From Alcanivorax limicola (GTDB lineage: Bacteria > Pseudomonadota > Gammaproteobacteria > Pseudomonadales > Alcanivoracaceae), in contig NZ_JAIOUB010000001.1 of NCBI RefSeq assembly GCF_019931215.1, positions 248,001 through 312,000 of the forward strand: 64,000 bases of DNA, in the 5' to 3' direction. Made by a program: the position numbers and the translations under genes. Positions within the stretch are counted from its first letter, which is position 1. Every line of letters starts with the position of its first letter. The notes beneath the pieces were generated by a model. It worked only from the letters and a program-made list of their open reading frames with translations, was not told the DNA's origin and made no database searches. Below are positions 45,470 to 54,538 of this stretch, piece by piece.

Positions 45470-45817
45470 ATGAAAATGCCAGGCGGTCGTAGTGGTATCC
45501 TGTCTCTGACCATCAAGGACAAGGCCGTCCTGTATTCCGCCTATATGCCGTTCATCAGGCATGGCGGGTTGTTTATTCCCACCAGCAAGCACTACAAGCT
45601 GGGCGAAGAAATCTTTCTGCTGCTGAGCCTGATGGAGGAGTCAGAAAAGATTCCGGTAGCGGGCAAGGTGATCTGGATTACACCGGCAGGCGCGCAGGGT
45701 AACCGGGCGGCAGGTATCGGTGTGCAATTTTCCGATCAGGATGACACGGCGCGGCGCACCATTGAAAACTATCTCGCGGGCTCACTTGAATCCGATCGCC
45801 CGACGCATACCATGTGA
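45470..45817 (+). CDS. pilZ: type IV pilus assembly protein PilZ
   Basis: 115-residue PilZ-domain protein, close to the founding PilZ of P. aeruginosa (LSLTIKDKAVLYSAYMPFIRHGGLFIP, and ending SDRPTHTM), in the same place after holB. Like that protein it lacks the RxxxR cyclic-di-GMP-binding motif, so it is expected to act through the pilus assembly ATPase and FimX-type partners rather than by binding the nucleotide. ATG at 45470 is preferred over a start 9 bases upstream. Confidence 0.93.
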   Translation: MKMPGGRSGILSLTIKDKAVLYSAYMPFIRHGGLFIPTSKHYKLGEEIFLLLSLMEESEKIPVAGKVIWITPAGAQGNRAAGIGVQFSDQDDTARRTIENYLAGSLESDRPTHTM

Positions 45818-45846
45818 CAGCTTGATCGCCAGCAACAGGTTTCCTT

Positions 45847-46674
45847 ATGACGCAGCCGTCACCGGCGCGGGCAGAGCCGCTGCCCCTTGTCGATTCCCAT
45901 TGCCACCTGGATCGCCTTGATCTGACCGCGCACCACGGCGATCTGGGTGCCGCGCTGCGTGCCGCTGAGGCGGCCGGCGTGGGGCATATGCTTTGCATCG
46001 GTGTGGATCTGGAAACATTCCCCGACGTACTGGCCCTCGCAGAGCAGTGGCCGCAAGTGTTTGCCACTGTGGGCGTACATCCCCTGTACCGGAAATCACG
46101 CGCCGCCACCCTCGATGAATTGATTCAGCATGCCGCGCATCCGAAGGTGGTTGCGATTGGCGAAACAGGCCTGGATTATTTTTACGCCGGTGACGATCCG
46201 AGTTGGCAGCACACACGGTTCATTACCCATATTCAGGCTGCGCGGGCCACCGGCCTGCCGCTGGTGGTGCATACCCGGGATGCCCGGGAAGACACGCTGG
46301 CACTGGTTCGTGAGCACGGTGGCGCAGAGGTGCGCGGTGTGCTGCATTGCTTTACCGAGAATCTGGCCATGGCAGAGGCTGCCATCGACATGGGCTTCAT
46401 GATCTCGATTTCCGGCATTGTCACCTTCAATAACGCGGCGGATCTGCGTGAGGTGGTGCGAGCGTTGCCGGTGGAGTCCCTGCTGATCGAAACTGATTCC
46501 CCCTGGTTGGCGCCGGTGCCTTATCGCGGCAAGCCCAACGAGCCGCGCCATGTGGCCGAGGTGGCCCGGTGTGTGGCTGACCTGAAAGGTATGAGCGTGG
46601 CAGACCTGGCCGCCCAGACCCGCGCCAATTTCTTCAGCCTGTTCAGCAAGGCGGTCCCGGTGGAGGCATCATGA
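45847..46674 (+). CDS. TatD family metal-dependent hydrolase
   Basis: 275-residue TIM-barrel hydrolase of the TatD/YcfH family. Metal ligands are in VDSHCHLDRLD, IGETGLDYFY and TDSPWLAPVPYRGKPNEP. Family members have DNase/exonuclease activity or D-aminoacyl-type hydrolase activity; the branch next to holB/pilZ corresponds to PA2959 and E. coli YcfH. It overlaps rmuC by ATGA. Confidence 0.92.
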   Translation: MTQPSPARAEPLPLVDSHCHLDRLDLTAHHGDLGAALRAAEAAGVGHMLCIGVDLETFPDVLALAEQWPQVFATVGVHPLYRKSRAATLDELIQHAAHPKVVAIGETGLDYFYAGDDPSWQHTRFITHIQAARATGLPLVVHTRDAREDTLALVREHGGAEVRGVLHCFTENLAMAEAAIDMGFMISISGIVTFNNAADLREVVRALPVESLLIETDSPWLAPVPYRGKPNEPRHVAEVARCVADLKGMSVADLAAQTRANFFSLFSKAVPVEAS

Positions 46675-48044
46675 ACGGTGTGATGGTGCTGTTGATGGTC
46701 GTCCTGTCCCTGCTGCTGGTGGCCGTGGTGGCGCTGCTCTGGCGTCTGCGCAATGCCGGCCTGAAGGCAACCGGTTTGCGAGAGCAGATGCTGGCTGCCG
46801 AGGTAGAATCCCGCGCCGGTCACCAGGCGCGACAGTCGCTGGAGCAGCGCCTGCATGACCGGGACCAGGAACTGCGGGATGCCCAGGAGCGGATTGCCGG
46901 GTTGCGTGCGGAACAGGCGCGCATGGAAGAGCGCCATCAGGGGCAGCAGGAGAAGCTGGCATGGCTGGAACAGAGCCGGGAACAGCTGAAACAGGAATTC
47001 GAGCAACTGTCGGCGAAGATATTCGAGAATCGCAGCAAGCAACTGCAAGAGCAGAACCGTACCGGGCTGGATGATCTGCTCAAGCCGTTCCGGGAGCAGC
47101 TCGCAGACTTTCGTCGCCGCGTGGACCACATCCACAGCGAAGACAACCGCTTGCAGGCGACGCTGGGCGAGCAGATCCGCGGCTTGCACCAGCTGAATCA
47201 GCAGATGCATGAAGATGCGCGCAACCTGACCAATGCCCTGAAGGGCCAGAACAAGGTGCAGGGCAACTGGGGCGAGATGATCCTGGAGCGCATCCTCGAG
47301 GAATCCGGCCTCACCAAGGGGCGTGAATATGACACCCAGGTGTCTCTGACCGGTGACGAAGGTGAGCGCCGGCAGCCTGATGTGATCGTGCATCTCCCCG
47401 ATCAGAAAGACGTGATCATCGACAGCAAGGTCTCGCTGGTGGCGTACGAGCGCTTTTGCAGTGTGGAGGATGACGGCGAGCGGCAGCAGGCCCTGGACCA
47501 GCACATCCTGTCCTTGCGCAGCCATATCCGTGCGCTCAGCGAAAAACGCTATGAAGGGCTCAACGGCGTGCGGACGCTGGACTTCGTGCTGCTGTTCATC
47601 CCTGTCGAGGCGGCGTTCCTGAGCGCCATCGAGCGCCAGCCTGGCCTGTACAACGAGGCGTACAGCCGCAATATCGTGCTGGTCAGCCCGACCACCTTGC
47701 TGGTGACGCTGCGCACGATCAACAACATCTGGCGTTACGAGTACCAGAATCGCCATGCCATCAGCATCGCCGAGCGCGCGGGGCGCATCTGTGACCAGAT
47801 TGCCCTGCTGGAGGAAGCATTCAGGGAGGTCGGCGACCGGCTGGGCAAGGCGCAGGTTGCCTGGGATACCAGCTACAAGCGCTTGACCGAGGGCCGTGGC
47901 AACCTGCTGCGTCAGGCGCACCAGCTGCGCGACCTGGGCGCCAAGGCCCGCAAGGAGCTGCCAGCGCCTGCTGACGATGATGACGATGACAGAGACCCTG
48001 GTACTGACAATGAGGCGCCGAGCGGGGAGGGCGCTGACGACTGA
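46671..48044 (+). CDS. rmuC: DNA recombination protein RmuC
   Basis: 457 residues. An N-terminal transmembrane helix (about 4-24), a coiled coil (about 30-150, Gln/Glu/Arg-rich) and the RmuC nuclease-like domain (about 180-420; GNWGEMILERILEESGL, IDSKVSL, FIPVEAAF). The C-terminus is a run of Asp. It limits inversion-type recombination at repeats in E. coli. It has a 4-base overlap with the TatD gene. Confidence 0.92.
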   Translation: MNGVMVLLMVVLSLLLVAVVALLWRLRNAGLKATGLREQMLAAEVESRAGHQARQSLEQRLHDRDQELRDAQERIAGLRAEQARMEERHQGQQEKLAWLEQSREQLKQEFEQLSAKIFENRSKQLQEQNRTGLDDLLKPFREQLADFRRRVDHIHSEDNRLQATLGEQIRGLHQLNQQMHEDARNLTNALKGQNKVQGNWGEMILERILEESGLTKGREYDTQVSLTGDEGERRQPDVIVHLPDQKDVIIDSKVSLVAYERFCSVEDDGERQQALDQHILSLRSHIRALSEKRYEGLNGVRTLDFVLLFIPVEAAFLSAIERQPGLYNEAYSRNIVLVSPTTLLVTLRTINNIWRYEYQNRHAISIAERAGRICDQIALLEEAFREVGDRLGKAQVAWDTSYKRLTEGRGNLLRQAHQLRDLGAKARKELPAPADDDDDDRDPGTDNEAPSGEGADD

Positions 48045-48296
48045 TCCCCCGGATACTGCCCCCCGGAGATTCTGCCTCCACCCCTGTTCTGCATATTCCT
48101 GCCTGCACATTCCCTGTGCCTCGACGCGAATCTCCTCTCCTGTAAAGACCTGGCGGTGCCTGCCCGACGACGCTGCCCGGCCTCCAAATGTAACGTTATT
48201 TTTACAAAGTGTTGCCTGTGTCCTGTTCGTGTAACCAAGCAGGTCACAAAATGAGCAATTCGCACTACCGAAAGGTCATCTGATAAGCCAAAGTCA

Positions 48297-48323
48297 CTAC
48301 CTACATTATAAAAATATAGGTAG
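48297..48323. promoter_or_regulatory. inverted repeat overlapping the protease leader
   Basis: CTACCTA (48297-48303) and TAGGTAG (48317-48323) flank an AT-only segment containing TATAAA. The right arm overlaps the AGGTAG ribosome site of the protease gene at 48332. It could be an operator over the -10 box or an mRNA hairpin masking the ribosome site. Confidence 0.4.
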
Positions 48324-48331
48324 AACTACTT

Positions 48332-49984
48332 ATGCTTCGTAAGCTGGGCTTTGGGCTGGTCATGGCATCTTGCCTGATCAGCCAGGGGGTAGCGGGGGAC
48401 GAAGCACAGGCCAGAATCATTGGTGGTACGGAAACAACGCAAGGCAAATGGCCCTGGATGGCCGCAGTGAATTTTGTGACCGGTGCTGACAACGAGAACC
48501 GATCCCTGATTTGTGGCGGTACCCTGATTGCACCGCGCTGGGTGCTGACGGCGGCGCACTGTGTCACGACCAACCAGGAGCTGCAGTACAACGCGCAGAA
48601 CCTGCTGGTTGTTGTCGGCAGCATCCATCGAGACGGCAGCGGCGGCGAACAACGCCCCGTCAGCGCCATCTACGTTCATCCGGAGTACAGCCGGACCTCC
48701 CTGCATAACGACATTGCCCTGTTGCGGCTGTCTCAACCGGTCAGCGCGCGGCCCGTCAACCTGGCCGGTCCTGACGCGCATCGCTACCTGACCCGGGCGG
48801 GCCGCCAGGAGCTGTTTACTGCCATGGGCTGGGGGCGCACCAAGGCGCATGATCCGAGCAGTGGTGCCAAGCTGCTGCAGGAGGTTGCGCTGGACTATGT
48901 GCCGGGCAGTCAGTGCAGCCAGACCTGGCGTAACCTCACGGATCATCAGATCTGCGCGGGCAGCAACACGGTCAGGGATACCTGCAACGGCGACAGTGGT
49001 GGCCCGCTGATCATGTATCACGAGGGGCAACACTGGTTGATGGGCGTGACCAGCTACGGGAGTGCCGACTGCGGCACACCAGGCGTGCCCGGGGTGTATA
49101 CCGCCGCCGCCAGCTACACCGGGTGGATGGAGCGTACTGCTTACGCCAGCCTGGTGGACCTGGCCTCTGCCAGTCGCGCCAGCGAGACGGCGGGCCGTCG
49201 CCATACACGGCGTGTGCTGACCAGCGATATCGTCAATCAAAGTGCGGTGACCCAGGCCTCAGCCGTGGGCTGGCGCCTGCGTGGCGATCGGCCGATTTCC
49301 GTGCGCAGCCTGGATGGCCTGTATTGTGTGGCGCGTGGACCGAACGAAGCCGAGTGTCGTAATGCGGGTAATGTCCCGGTCGGGCAACAGATCAGCGCGC
49401 GCAGTTTCGAGATCAGTTATGACGGCTATCAGGACGCAGACGTCAGCGTAGACATCACGCCGCTGGCGAGTGAGCACAATTATCGCGAGCGGGGCAACGA
49501 TACGCTCAGCCTGCGCTTCTCCGATCAGCCTGATCTGTCACTGCACCTGACCCGCCAGCCCTTGCGCCAGGATGGCTTGCTGGGCGGGCGGGTGCAGCTG
49601 CAGGTGGGCAATGATGCACCGGATGTCAGCGCGGATGAGGCGGTACTGCGCATATTCCTCCCCGCTGGTGCCCGCATTACCAACCTGGCTGAGGCCGGTT
49701 GTGTGGACCGTTATCCGGTCGAGTGCCCGTTGGGCACATTGCTGGCCGGTCAGGACAGCAGCCGCAGCCTTGATATTCTGGGCAGCAATGCAACGGACAG
49801 CGTGCGTTTCGACGTGGCGGCCCGTAACGGGAATTTCCCGGCCACGGCGTCTGCGCGGCAGGTAACGCTGGGTGAACTGGCGGCATCAACGGGCGGCAGC
49901 AGTGGCGGCGGTGGCGGCAGTATCGGGGCTGGTGTACTGATGCTGGCAGGTTTGCTGATCAGGCGTCGTGCTCGGATGTGCTGA
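48332..49984 (+). CDS. secreted trypsin-like serine protease with GlyGly-CTERM-type tail
   Basis: 550 residues. Signal peptide (about 1-22), a very short propeptide ending in Arg28, then IIGG as the mature trypsin N-terminus. Catalytic triad His76 (LTAAHC), Asp127 (HNDIALL) and Ser222 (GDSGGP). Asp216, six residues before the Ser, predicts Arg/Lys specificity. Residues about 290-515 form a beta-rich accessory region. The C-terminus is a Gly/Ser stretch, a hydrophobic helix and an Arg-rich end (GGGGSIGAGVLMLAGLLIRRRAR), the form of a GlyGly-CTERM sorting signal processed by rhombosortase after type II secretion. The final 26 bases overlap the convergent gene. Confidence 0.88.
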   Translation: MLRKLGFGLVMASCLISQGVAGDEAQARIIGGTETTQGKWPWMAAVNFVTGADNENRSLICGGTLIAPRWVLTAAHCVTTNQELQYNAQNLLVVVGSIHRDGSGGEQRPVSAIYVHPEYSRTSLHNDIALLRLSQPVSARPVNLAGPDAHRYLTRAGRQELFTAMGWGRTKAHDPSSGAKLLQEVALDYVPGSQCSQTWRNLTDHQICAGSNTVRDTCNGDSGGPLIMYHEGQHWLMGVTSYGSADCGTPGVPGVYTAAASYTGWMERTAYASLVDLASASRASETAGRRHTRRVLTSDIVNQSAVTQASAVGWRLRGDRPISVRSLDGLYCVARGPNEAECRNAGNVPVGQQISARSFEISYDGYQDADVSVDITPLASEHNYRERGNDTLSLRFSDQPDLSLHLTRQPLRQDGLLGGRVQLQVGNDAPDVSADEAVLRIFLPAGARITNLAEAGCVDRYPVECPLGTLLAGQDSSRSLDILGSNATDSVRFDVAARNGNFPATASARQVTLGELAASTGGSSGGGGGSIGAGVLMLAGLLIRRRARMC

Positions 49985-50864
49985 GCGCTGTCTTTCCCTT
50001 TCCTTCCTGAATTCCCTCCTCCAGCGCATTCACGCGACCTTTCCAGGGCAGCAGGCGTAGCTTGCGTTCGTCGTTATGATCCACGAACGGGTACTTCACG
50101 ATATCGAAGTAGGGTGAGTGGTCGAAATCTGCCGGAAAAAAGATTTGTGGGTGGCGGCGGTACAGGCGTGAGACATCGCTTTCCGTGCGTTTGACCAGCG
50201 GCAGGATCGGGAACTGGATAAACGAGAAGGCATCACCGACGGTGCTGCCGGTCAGGGCGCGCAGGGTACGTCCCGCCAACCGGGCAAACAGACCCGTACG
50301 CCAATGTCGGGGCAACAAGCCCCAGGGGAGCAGGAGGGCGAGGGCATCACTCGAGGACAAGGGGCGGTGAGTGCCCAGTCGGCTGAGCGCGTAACGGATG
50401 ACGGCTTGCGGGTCCTCGCCGCCCAGTCCGCGGGGGCGGCAGATGCGCACGTGTTCCGGCGCCATTGCAGCCAGCGGCATCAGTACCAGACCACGCGCCG
50501 GATCGGCCATGAGCACCAGCTGCGTGTCCGGCTCGCAGGCCAGATACTCTGTGGCGGTGGCGCGCAGCGACGGATCGCGGATGTCGTGCAAGCGGCCCAG
50601 ATACAGCCCTGCCCGTGACCAGCGGCTGTCGGTCACACGTCGCAGCCGCGCATCAAGCCGGGTTGCGCCGTCGATCAGCAGCACATCACAGGGCTGCAGC
50701 AGGTGTCGCATGCGGTCGATATCGCAAAGCTTCAGCGCCGGACGCGGTCGCTCGGCCTGCAGCCATCGGCGCAGGGACGGGGCGCCGTCTTGTTCCTGGG
50801 CTATGGACTGCTGGAGCATGGATTGCCGGGTCATGGATTGCGGGCTGCTGTGGTCATTGGACAT
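49959..50864 (-). CDS. YiiX/YebB-like papain-fold protein, probably catalytically inactive
   Basis: 301 residues. The layout follows a YiiX/YebB-like NlpC/P60 family: CDVLLIDGATRLDARLRRVTDSRWSRAGLYLG, then ICRPRGL, LLPWGLLPRHWRTGLF, FIQFPILPLVKR and FDHSPYFDIVKYPF. In active relatives, as I remember them, the first block reads WSHAALYIG and the second contains CSTxIAEAF. Here the His is Arg84 and the Cys position is Gly207 (TGSTVGDAF), so the Cys-His pair looks lost. No signal peptide is seen. The N-terminus holds three imperfect 15-base repeats. The stop lies inside the 3' end of the protease gene. Function is unknown. Confidence 0.65.
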   Translation of the reverse strand: MSNDHSSPQSMTRQSMLQQSIAQEQDGAPSLRRWLQAERPRPALKLCDIDRMRHLLQPCDVLLIDGATRLDARLRRVTDSRWSRAGLYLGRLHDIRDPSLRATATEYLACEPDTQLVLMADPARGLVLMPLAAMAPEHVRICRPRGLGGEDPQAVIRYALSRLGTHRPLSSSDALALLLPWGLLPRHWRTGLFARLAGRTLRALTGSTVGDAFSFIQFPILPLVKRTESDVSRLYRRHPQIFFPADFDHSPYFDIVKYPFVDHNDERKLRLLPWKGRVNALEEGIQEGKGKTALSTSEHDA

Positions 50865-50868
50865 GGCG

Positions 50869-51999
50869 TCAGTCTAGCAGCAATGCCAACGCATGATCCA
50901 TGACCGGGTAGTCAGTATAGAAGTGCGGTGACAGACGAATGCCGCCGCCGCGCATGGCGCAGACCACGCCGGCCTCCCGCAGACGATTGAAGCAGGGCAC
51001 CAGCGCCTCGTCCGGACGCCAGGTGACGATACCCGCGCGTCGCGCCGGATCTGCCGGGCTGATCATCTGCCCGCGGCCGGCGTTGCGCAGTGCCTTGTCC
51101 AGATAGGCTGTGCGGGCAGCCAGCTGGTTACCGACCTCCTGCAACCCGACTTCCAGCAACAGGGAGACACTTGCCGACAGGGCGTGGGCGGCCAGCATGT
51201 TGGGGCTGCCGCACTCGAAACGTCGTGCCGTGCGGGCGATTTCCCAGTCGTGCCGGTCGTAGTTGCCGGCGTCTTCCACCATATGCCAGCCAAACTGATG
51301 CAGGGTCAGGCGTTCACGCAGAGCGGGCGCGCAGTAGAACACGGCCAGACCCTCGGGACCGAGCATCCATTTGTGACCGTCAGCGACCACCACGTCGGCC
51401 TGGATCGCCTGAAGATCAAAGACACAGGTGCCAATGCTCTGGATGGCGTCAACGCAGAAGAGGATGTCGGCGTCCCGGCAGGCCTGGCCCAGTGTCAGCA
51501 GGTCCAGGGTCAGGCCTGTGCCGTATTGCACTGAACTGACCGACATCAGCCGGGTGCGGGGTGTGATGGCGTCCGCCAGTGCCTGTTCTGGCGCCGGGCC
51601 ACTGATGTCGACTTCACGCAGCAACACGCCACGGCTGGCGAGGGCCTGCCAGGGAATGCGATTGGAGGGAAACTCCTGATCCGTGATGATGATCTCGTCG
51701 CCGGCGCGCCAGTCCAGTCCACTGGCCAACACGGACAAGCCTTCAGACGTGTTCTTGAGGAGCGCGATGTCATCCGGTGATGGTGCGTTGATCAGCGTGC
51801 ATAGCTGGCGTCGAAGTGTGTCTTCCATGGCCTGCCAGCGTGGATAGTGTCGGGCGCCGCGGGTCACGTTTTCCCGGGCAAACAGTGTCACAGCGTCCAG
51901 CGTGCGGCGCGGCCAGGGCGCTACCGCCGCGTGATTCAGGTAAAACGTATCCGGGTCCTGCGGGAATTCGTCGGCAGACAGAGTGACAGACAGCGTCAT
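50869..51999 (-). CDS. class V aminotransferase-fold PLP enzyme
   Basis: 376-residue fold-type I PLP enzyme of the class V (NifS/SufS, kynureninase-like) group. The PLP Lys is Lys210 in DGHKWMLGPEG, and the phosphate-binding region is NTSEGLSVLASGL. The position of a SufS catalytic Cys is not evident, so cysteine desulfurase activity is not claimed. Substrate unknown. Its stop is 4 bases from the start of the papain-fold gene, so the two are likely co-transcribed. Confidence 0.85.
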   Translation of the reverse strand: MTLSVTLSADEFPQDPDTFYLNHAAVAPWPRRTLDAVTLFARENVTRGARHYPRWQAMEDTLRRQLCTLINAPSPDDIALLKNTSEGLSVLASGLDWRAGDEIIITDQEFPSNRIPWQALASRGVLLREVDISGPAPEQALADAITPRTRLMSVSSVQYGTGLTLDLLTLGQACRDADILFCVDAIQSIGTCVFDLQAIQADVVVADGHKWMLGPEGLAVFYCAPALRERLTLHQFGWHMVEDAGNYDRHDWEIARTARRFECGSPNMLAAHALSASVSLLLEVGLQEVGNQLAARTAYLDKALRNAGRGQMISPADPARRAGIVTWRPDEALVPCFNRLREAGVVCAMRGGGIRLSPHFYTDYPVMDHALALLLD

Positions 52000-52217
52000 G
52001 GGGCAGCCTCGTTGCGATTCATGATGGTTGGCGTATCATTCGCGCGACCGTTCAGGGGATTCTGGGCGGTATTCGCGGTGACCACAATGTTCTGACGCCA
52101 TGCAGCGCCTCGCGACGCGTGACGCTGCGGCTTTGCCCGTTGCCGGGCGGTGGGCTAGACTGCTCTGGCGTGGGCGCTGTCATGCGCGGCACGTTGGGCA
52201 ACTGGAGAGAAAGCGGG

Positions 52218-52850
52218 ATGGGCGATCTGGAAAAGGCGGCGCGCAAGGCGCAGGAGTTTCGTCAGCGTGAAAGGGAAATCCTGGACGCGGCACTGGCGTT
52301 GTTTCTTGAGCAGGGCGAAGACCGTGTGACGGTGGAAATGATCGCGGATCGTGTCGGCATCGGCAAAGGCACTATCTACAAGCATTTTGAAACCAAGAAC
52401 GAAATCTATCTGCTGCTGATGATTCGCTACGAGGAAGCACTGGCGGACCTGTTCCGGGAGATCGGTCACTCTCAGGACAAGGAGCGTCTGGCGCGGGAGT
52501 ACTTTCGCTTCCGGATCAGCGATCCCAGTCGCTACCAGTTGTTCGACCGGCTTGAGCACAAGGTGATCAAGGATCATGCGGTTCCCGAGCTGGTGGAGAA
52601 GCTGCACGCAATCCGTGCCGCCAACCTCGACAATCTCACCAGCGTGGTGGAGACGCGGATTCAGGAAGGCGCCCTGGAGGATGCCCCCGCCAGTTATCAT
52701 ATCGCTGCTGCCTGGGCGCTTGCTCACGGTGCAGTGGGGCTGATGGAGTCGCCGTTCTATCGCAAATTTATCGATGACAAGGAAGATTTTCTCGATTTCC
52801 TGATCAGCATCGGTATCCGCATGGGCAACAAGGGGCAACGCGGTAAATGA
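52218..52850 (+). CDS. TetR family transcriptional regulator
   Basis: 210 residues. TetR helix-turn-helix at about 15-62 (REREILDAALALFLEQGEDRVTVEMIADRVGIGKGTIYKHFETKNEIYLLL). ATG at 52218 follows GGAGAGAAAGCGGG; an earlier in-frame start at 52119 is rejected. It overlaps the DUF1285 gene by 4 bases and so sits first in a run of TetR, DUF1285, esterase and peroxiredoxin-like genes. Ligand unknown. Confidence 0.88.
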   Translation: MGDLEKAARKAQEFRQREREILDAALALFLEQGEDRVTVEMIADRVGIGKGTIYKHFETKNEIYLLLMIRYEEALADLFREIGHSQDKERLAREYFRFRISDPSRYQLFDRLEHKVIKDHAVPELVEKLHAIRAANLDNLTSVVETRIQEGALEDAPASYHIAAAWALAHGAVGLMESPFYRKFIDDKEDFLDFLISIGIRMGNKGQRGK

Positions 52851-53422
52851 GTGACGACCGGCAGCCCGAGCAGATTCTCGCCATTATCGAACAGGCAGAG
52901 AAGGACGGGCAGGGGTTGCCGCCGGTACACAAATGGCACCCCGAGTACACCGCCGAGATCGACATGCGCATTGCCCGGGACGGCCGCTGGTACTATCAGG
53001 GCACCCCTATCAATCGACCCGCCATGGTGCGCCTCTTTTCGACGATATTGCGCCGGGAGGGTGACCGCTATTTTCTGGTCACGCCGGTGGAAAAGCTGGG
53101 CATTCAGGTCGAGGACGTGCCTTTTGTTGCCATCACGCTCGAGCTGCTCGCGGAGAAGGATGAGCCGTTACTGGCGTTTACCACCAATGTGGGCGCTACG
53201 GTCATTGCTGATGCCCGGCACCCGTTGCGTGTGGAAACGGACCCGGAAAGCGGGGAGCCAGCACCCTACTTGCTGGTTCGGGATAATCTGGAAGCATTGA
53301 TTCACCGCAACGTGTTTTATCAACTGGTACAGAGCGCCCGGACGGAGTCCATTGACGGCAGCGACTGGCTGGTAGTGTCTAGCCGGGGCGAGCGTTTCCG
53401 CCTCGGCCCGCTGGAAGGCTGA
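52847..53422 (+). CDS. DUF1285 domain protein
   Basis: 191-residue protein matching DUF1285 (PF06938): PPVHKWHPEYTAEIDMRIARDGRWYYQGTPINRPAMVRLFSTILRREGDRYFLVTPVEKLGIQVEDVPF. The family is a small beta-rich protein without known activity. Translationally coupled to the TetR gene upstream. Co-occurrence with a TetR regulator suggests a shared regulatory or metabolic job, but none can be named. Confidence 0.87.
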   Translation: MSDDRQPEQILAIIEQAEKDGQGLPPVHKWHPEYTAEIDMRIARDGRWYYQGTPINRPAMVRLFSTILRREGDRYFLVTPVEKLGIQVEDVPFVAITLELLAEKDEPLLAFTTNVGATVIADARHPLRVETDPESGEPAPYLLVRDNLEALIHRNVFYQLVQSARTESIDGSDWLVVSSRGERFRLGPLEG

Positions 53423-53427
53423 CGGCC

Positions 53428-54501
53428 ATGAGCACGCGCGTGCCCGGACACGTGCCGGGACAGTCGGGACAGTCGGGACAAGAGACCGGGCAATCAGAAC
53501 AACAGGTAGCCACAGAGTTTCATCCTGCGACAAGCTGGCAAGGGCGTGCTCTGGCGCGCGGAGCACGGCATCTCGTCAAGCCGCTGGTGTCCCGGGTGCG
53601 TCTGACCCCTCGCGTGATGCGGTTCTCCCAACTTGGTTTTGATACGGTGACGCTGGCCTTGCCAGTGCATGCGGATGTGCACATTGCACCGGCAAACGAA
53701 GGTGGTGTGCCAGGTGAATGGGTCATGGGCGGCCGCGATCTGATAGCGGGACGGGTGTTGCTCTATTGTCATGGCGGCGCCTACTTTTTCGGTTCGCCAC
53801 GTTCGCACCGGGCACTCACCTGGCGTCTGAGCCGCGCCTGCCGGGCCCGGGTGCTGGCGCTGGATTACCGTCAGCCGCCCAAGTGGCGTTACCCGGCGCC
53901 GCTGGAAGATGCGGTAGCGGCTTACCGCAGTTTGTTGCAGCGCGGGTACCGCCCGGAAAACATTTTGCTCGGTGGCGATTCGGCCGGCGGCAACCTTGTT
54001 CTGGTGACGCTGATCCGCCTGCGCGAATTGGGGTTGCCCATGCCCGCCGCAGGTATTCTGATCAGCCCCTGGGCGGATCTGTCCGCCAGTGGTGTCAGCC
54101 TGACCGACAACGCGGATTATGATCCGTTGATTCCGGTGAACCTGTTGCGCTTCGTTGCCAAGACCTATTGTGCCGGGCATGACCCGCGCTCGCCGCTATT
54201 GTCACCGGCCTGGGCTGATCTCACCGGGTTACCGCCGCTGCTGGTGCAGGCCGGGAGTACCGAAGTATTGCGCAGTGATGCGGAAGCCGTGGTGGCACGC
54301 GCGCGAGACTGCGGTGTTGAATGTCGTTACCAGGTCTGGGAAAACATGATGCATGTCTTTCAGGCGCTGGCTGGCTGGTTGCCGGAAGCGTCTCTGGCGG
54401 TGCACGAAATCGGTGCCTTCGCCCGCGAGAGCGTGGCGCAGGCGGGGGGAGAAGTGACGCAAGTCGCAGGTGCGCGTCTGGTGCAGGGCAGTGACGCCTG
54501 A
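53428..54501 (+). CDS. alpha/beta hydrolase, hormone-sensitive-lipase family esterase
   Basis: 357-residue carboxylesterase of the HSL/acetyl-hydrolase type. HGG oxyanion motif at His115 (CHGGAYFFGS), nucleophile Ser185 in GDSAGG, acid in SDAEA-type region and His in ENMMHVFQ. The first 30 residues are a low-complexity Gly/Gln/Ser run (GQSGQSGQETGQSEQQ) from a 9-base tandem repeat. Likely acts on short to medium acyl esters. It starts 5 bases after the DUF1285 stop. Confidence 0.85.
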   Translation: MSTRVPGHVPGQSGQSGQETGQSEQQVATEFHPATSWQGRALARGARHLVKPLVSRVRLTPRVMRFSQLGFDTVTLALPVHADVHIAPANEGGVPGEWVMGGRDLIAGRVLLYCHGGAYFFGSPRSHRALTWRLSRACRARVLALDYRQPPKWRYPAPLEDAVAAYRSLLQRGYRPENILLGGDSAGGNLVLVTLIRLRELGLPMPAAGILISPWADLSASGVSLTDNADYDPLIPVNLLRFVAKTYCAGHDPRSPLLSPAWADLTGLPPLLVQAGSTEVLRSDAEAVVARARDCGVECRYQVWENMMHVFQALAGWLPEASLAVHEIGAFARESVAQAGGEVTQVAGARLVQGSDA

Positions 54502-54538
54502 ATCCGTGCGCGCACCGCCACAAGAAAAAGGAGTGACG

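Noticed and set aside
46521-48110. 529-codon open frame antisense to rmuC
   Set aside because: Antisense to a clear RmuC gene; protein is Leu/Gln/Arg-rich without any motif. Composition artefact.
52119-52217. N-terminal extension of the TetR gene from 52119
   Set aside because: Extension lacks family similarity and lies before the GGAGAGAAAGCGGG ribosome site of the ATG at 52218.
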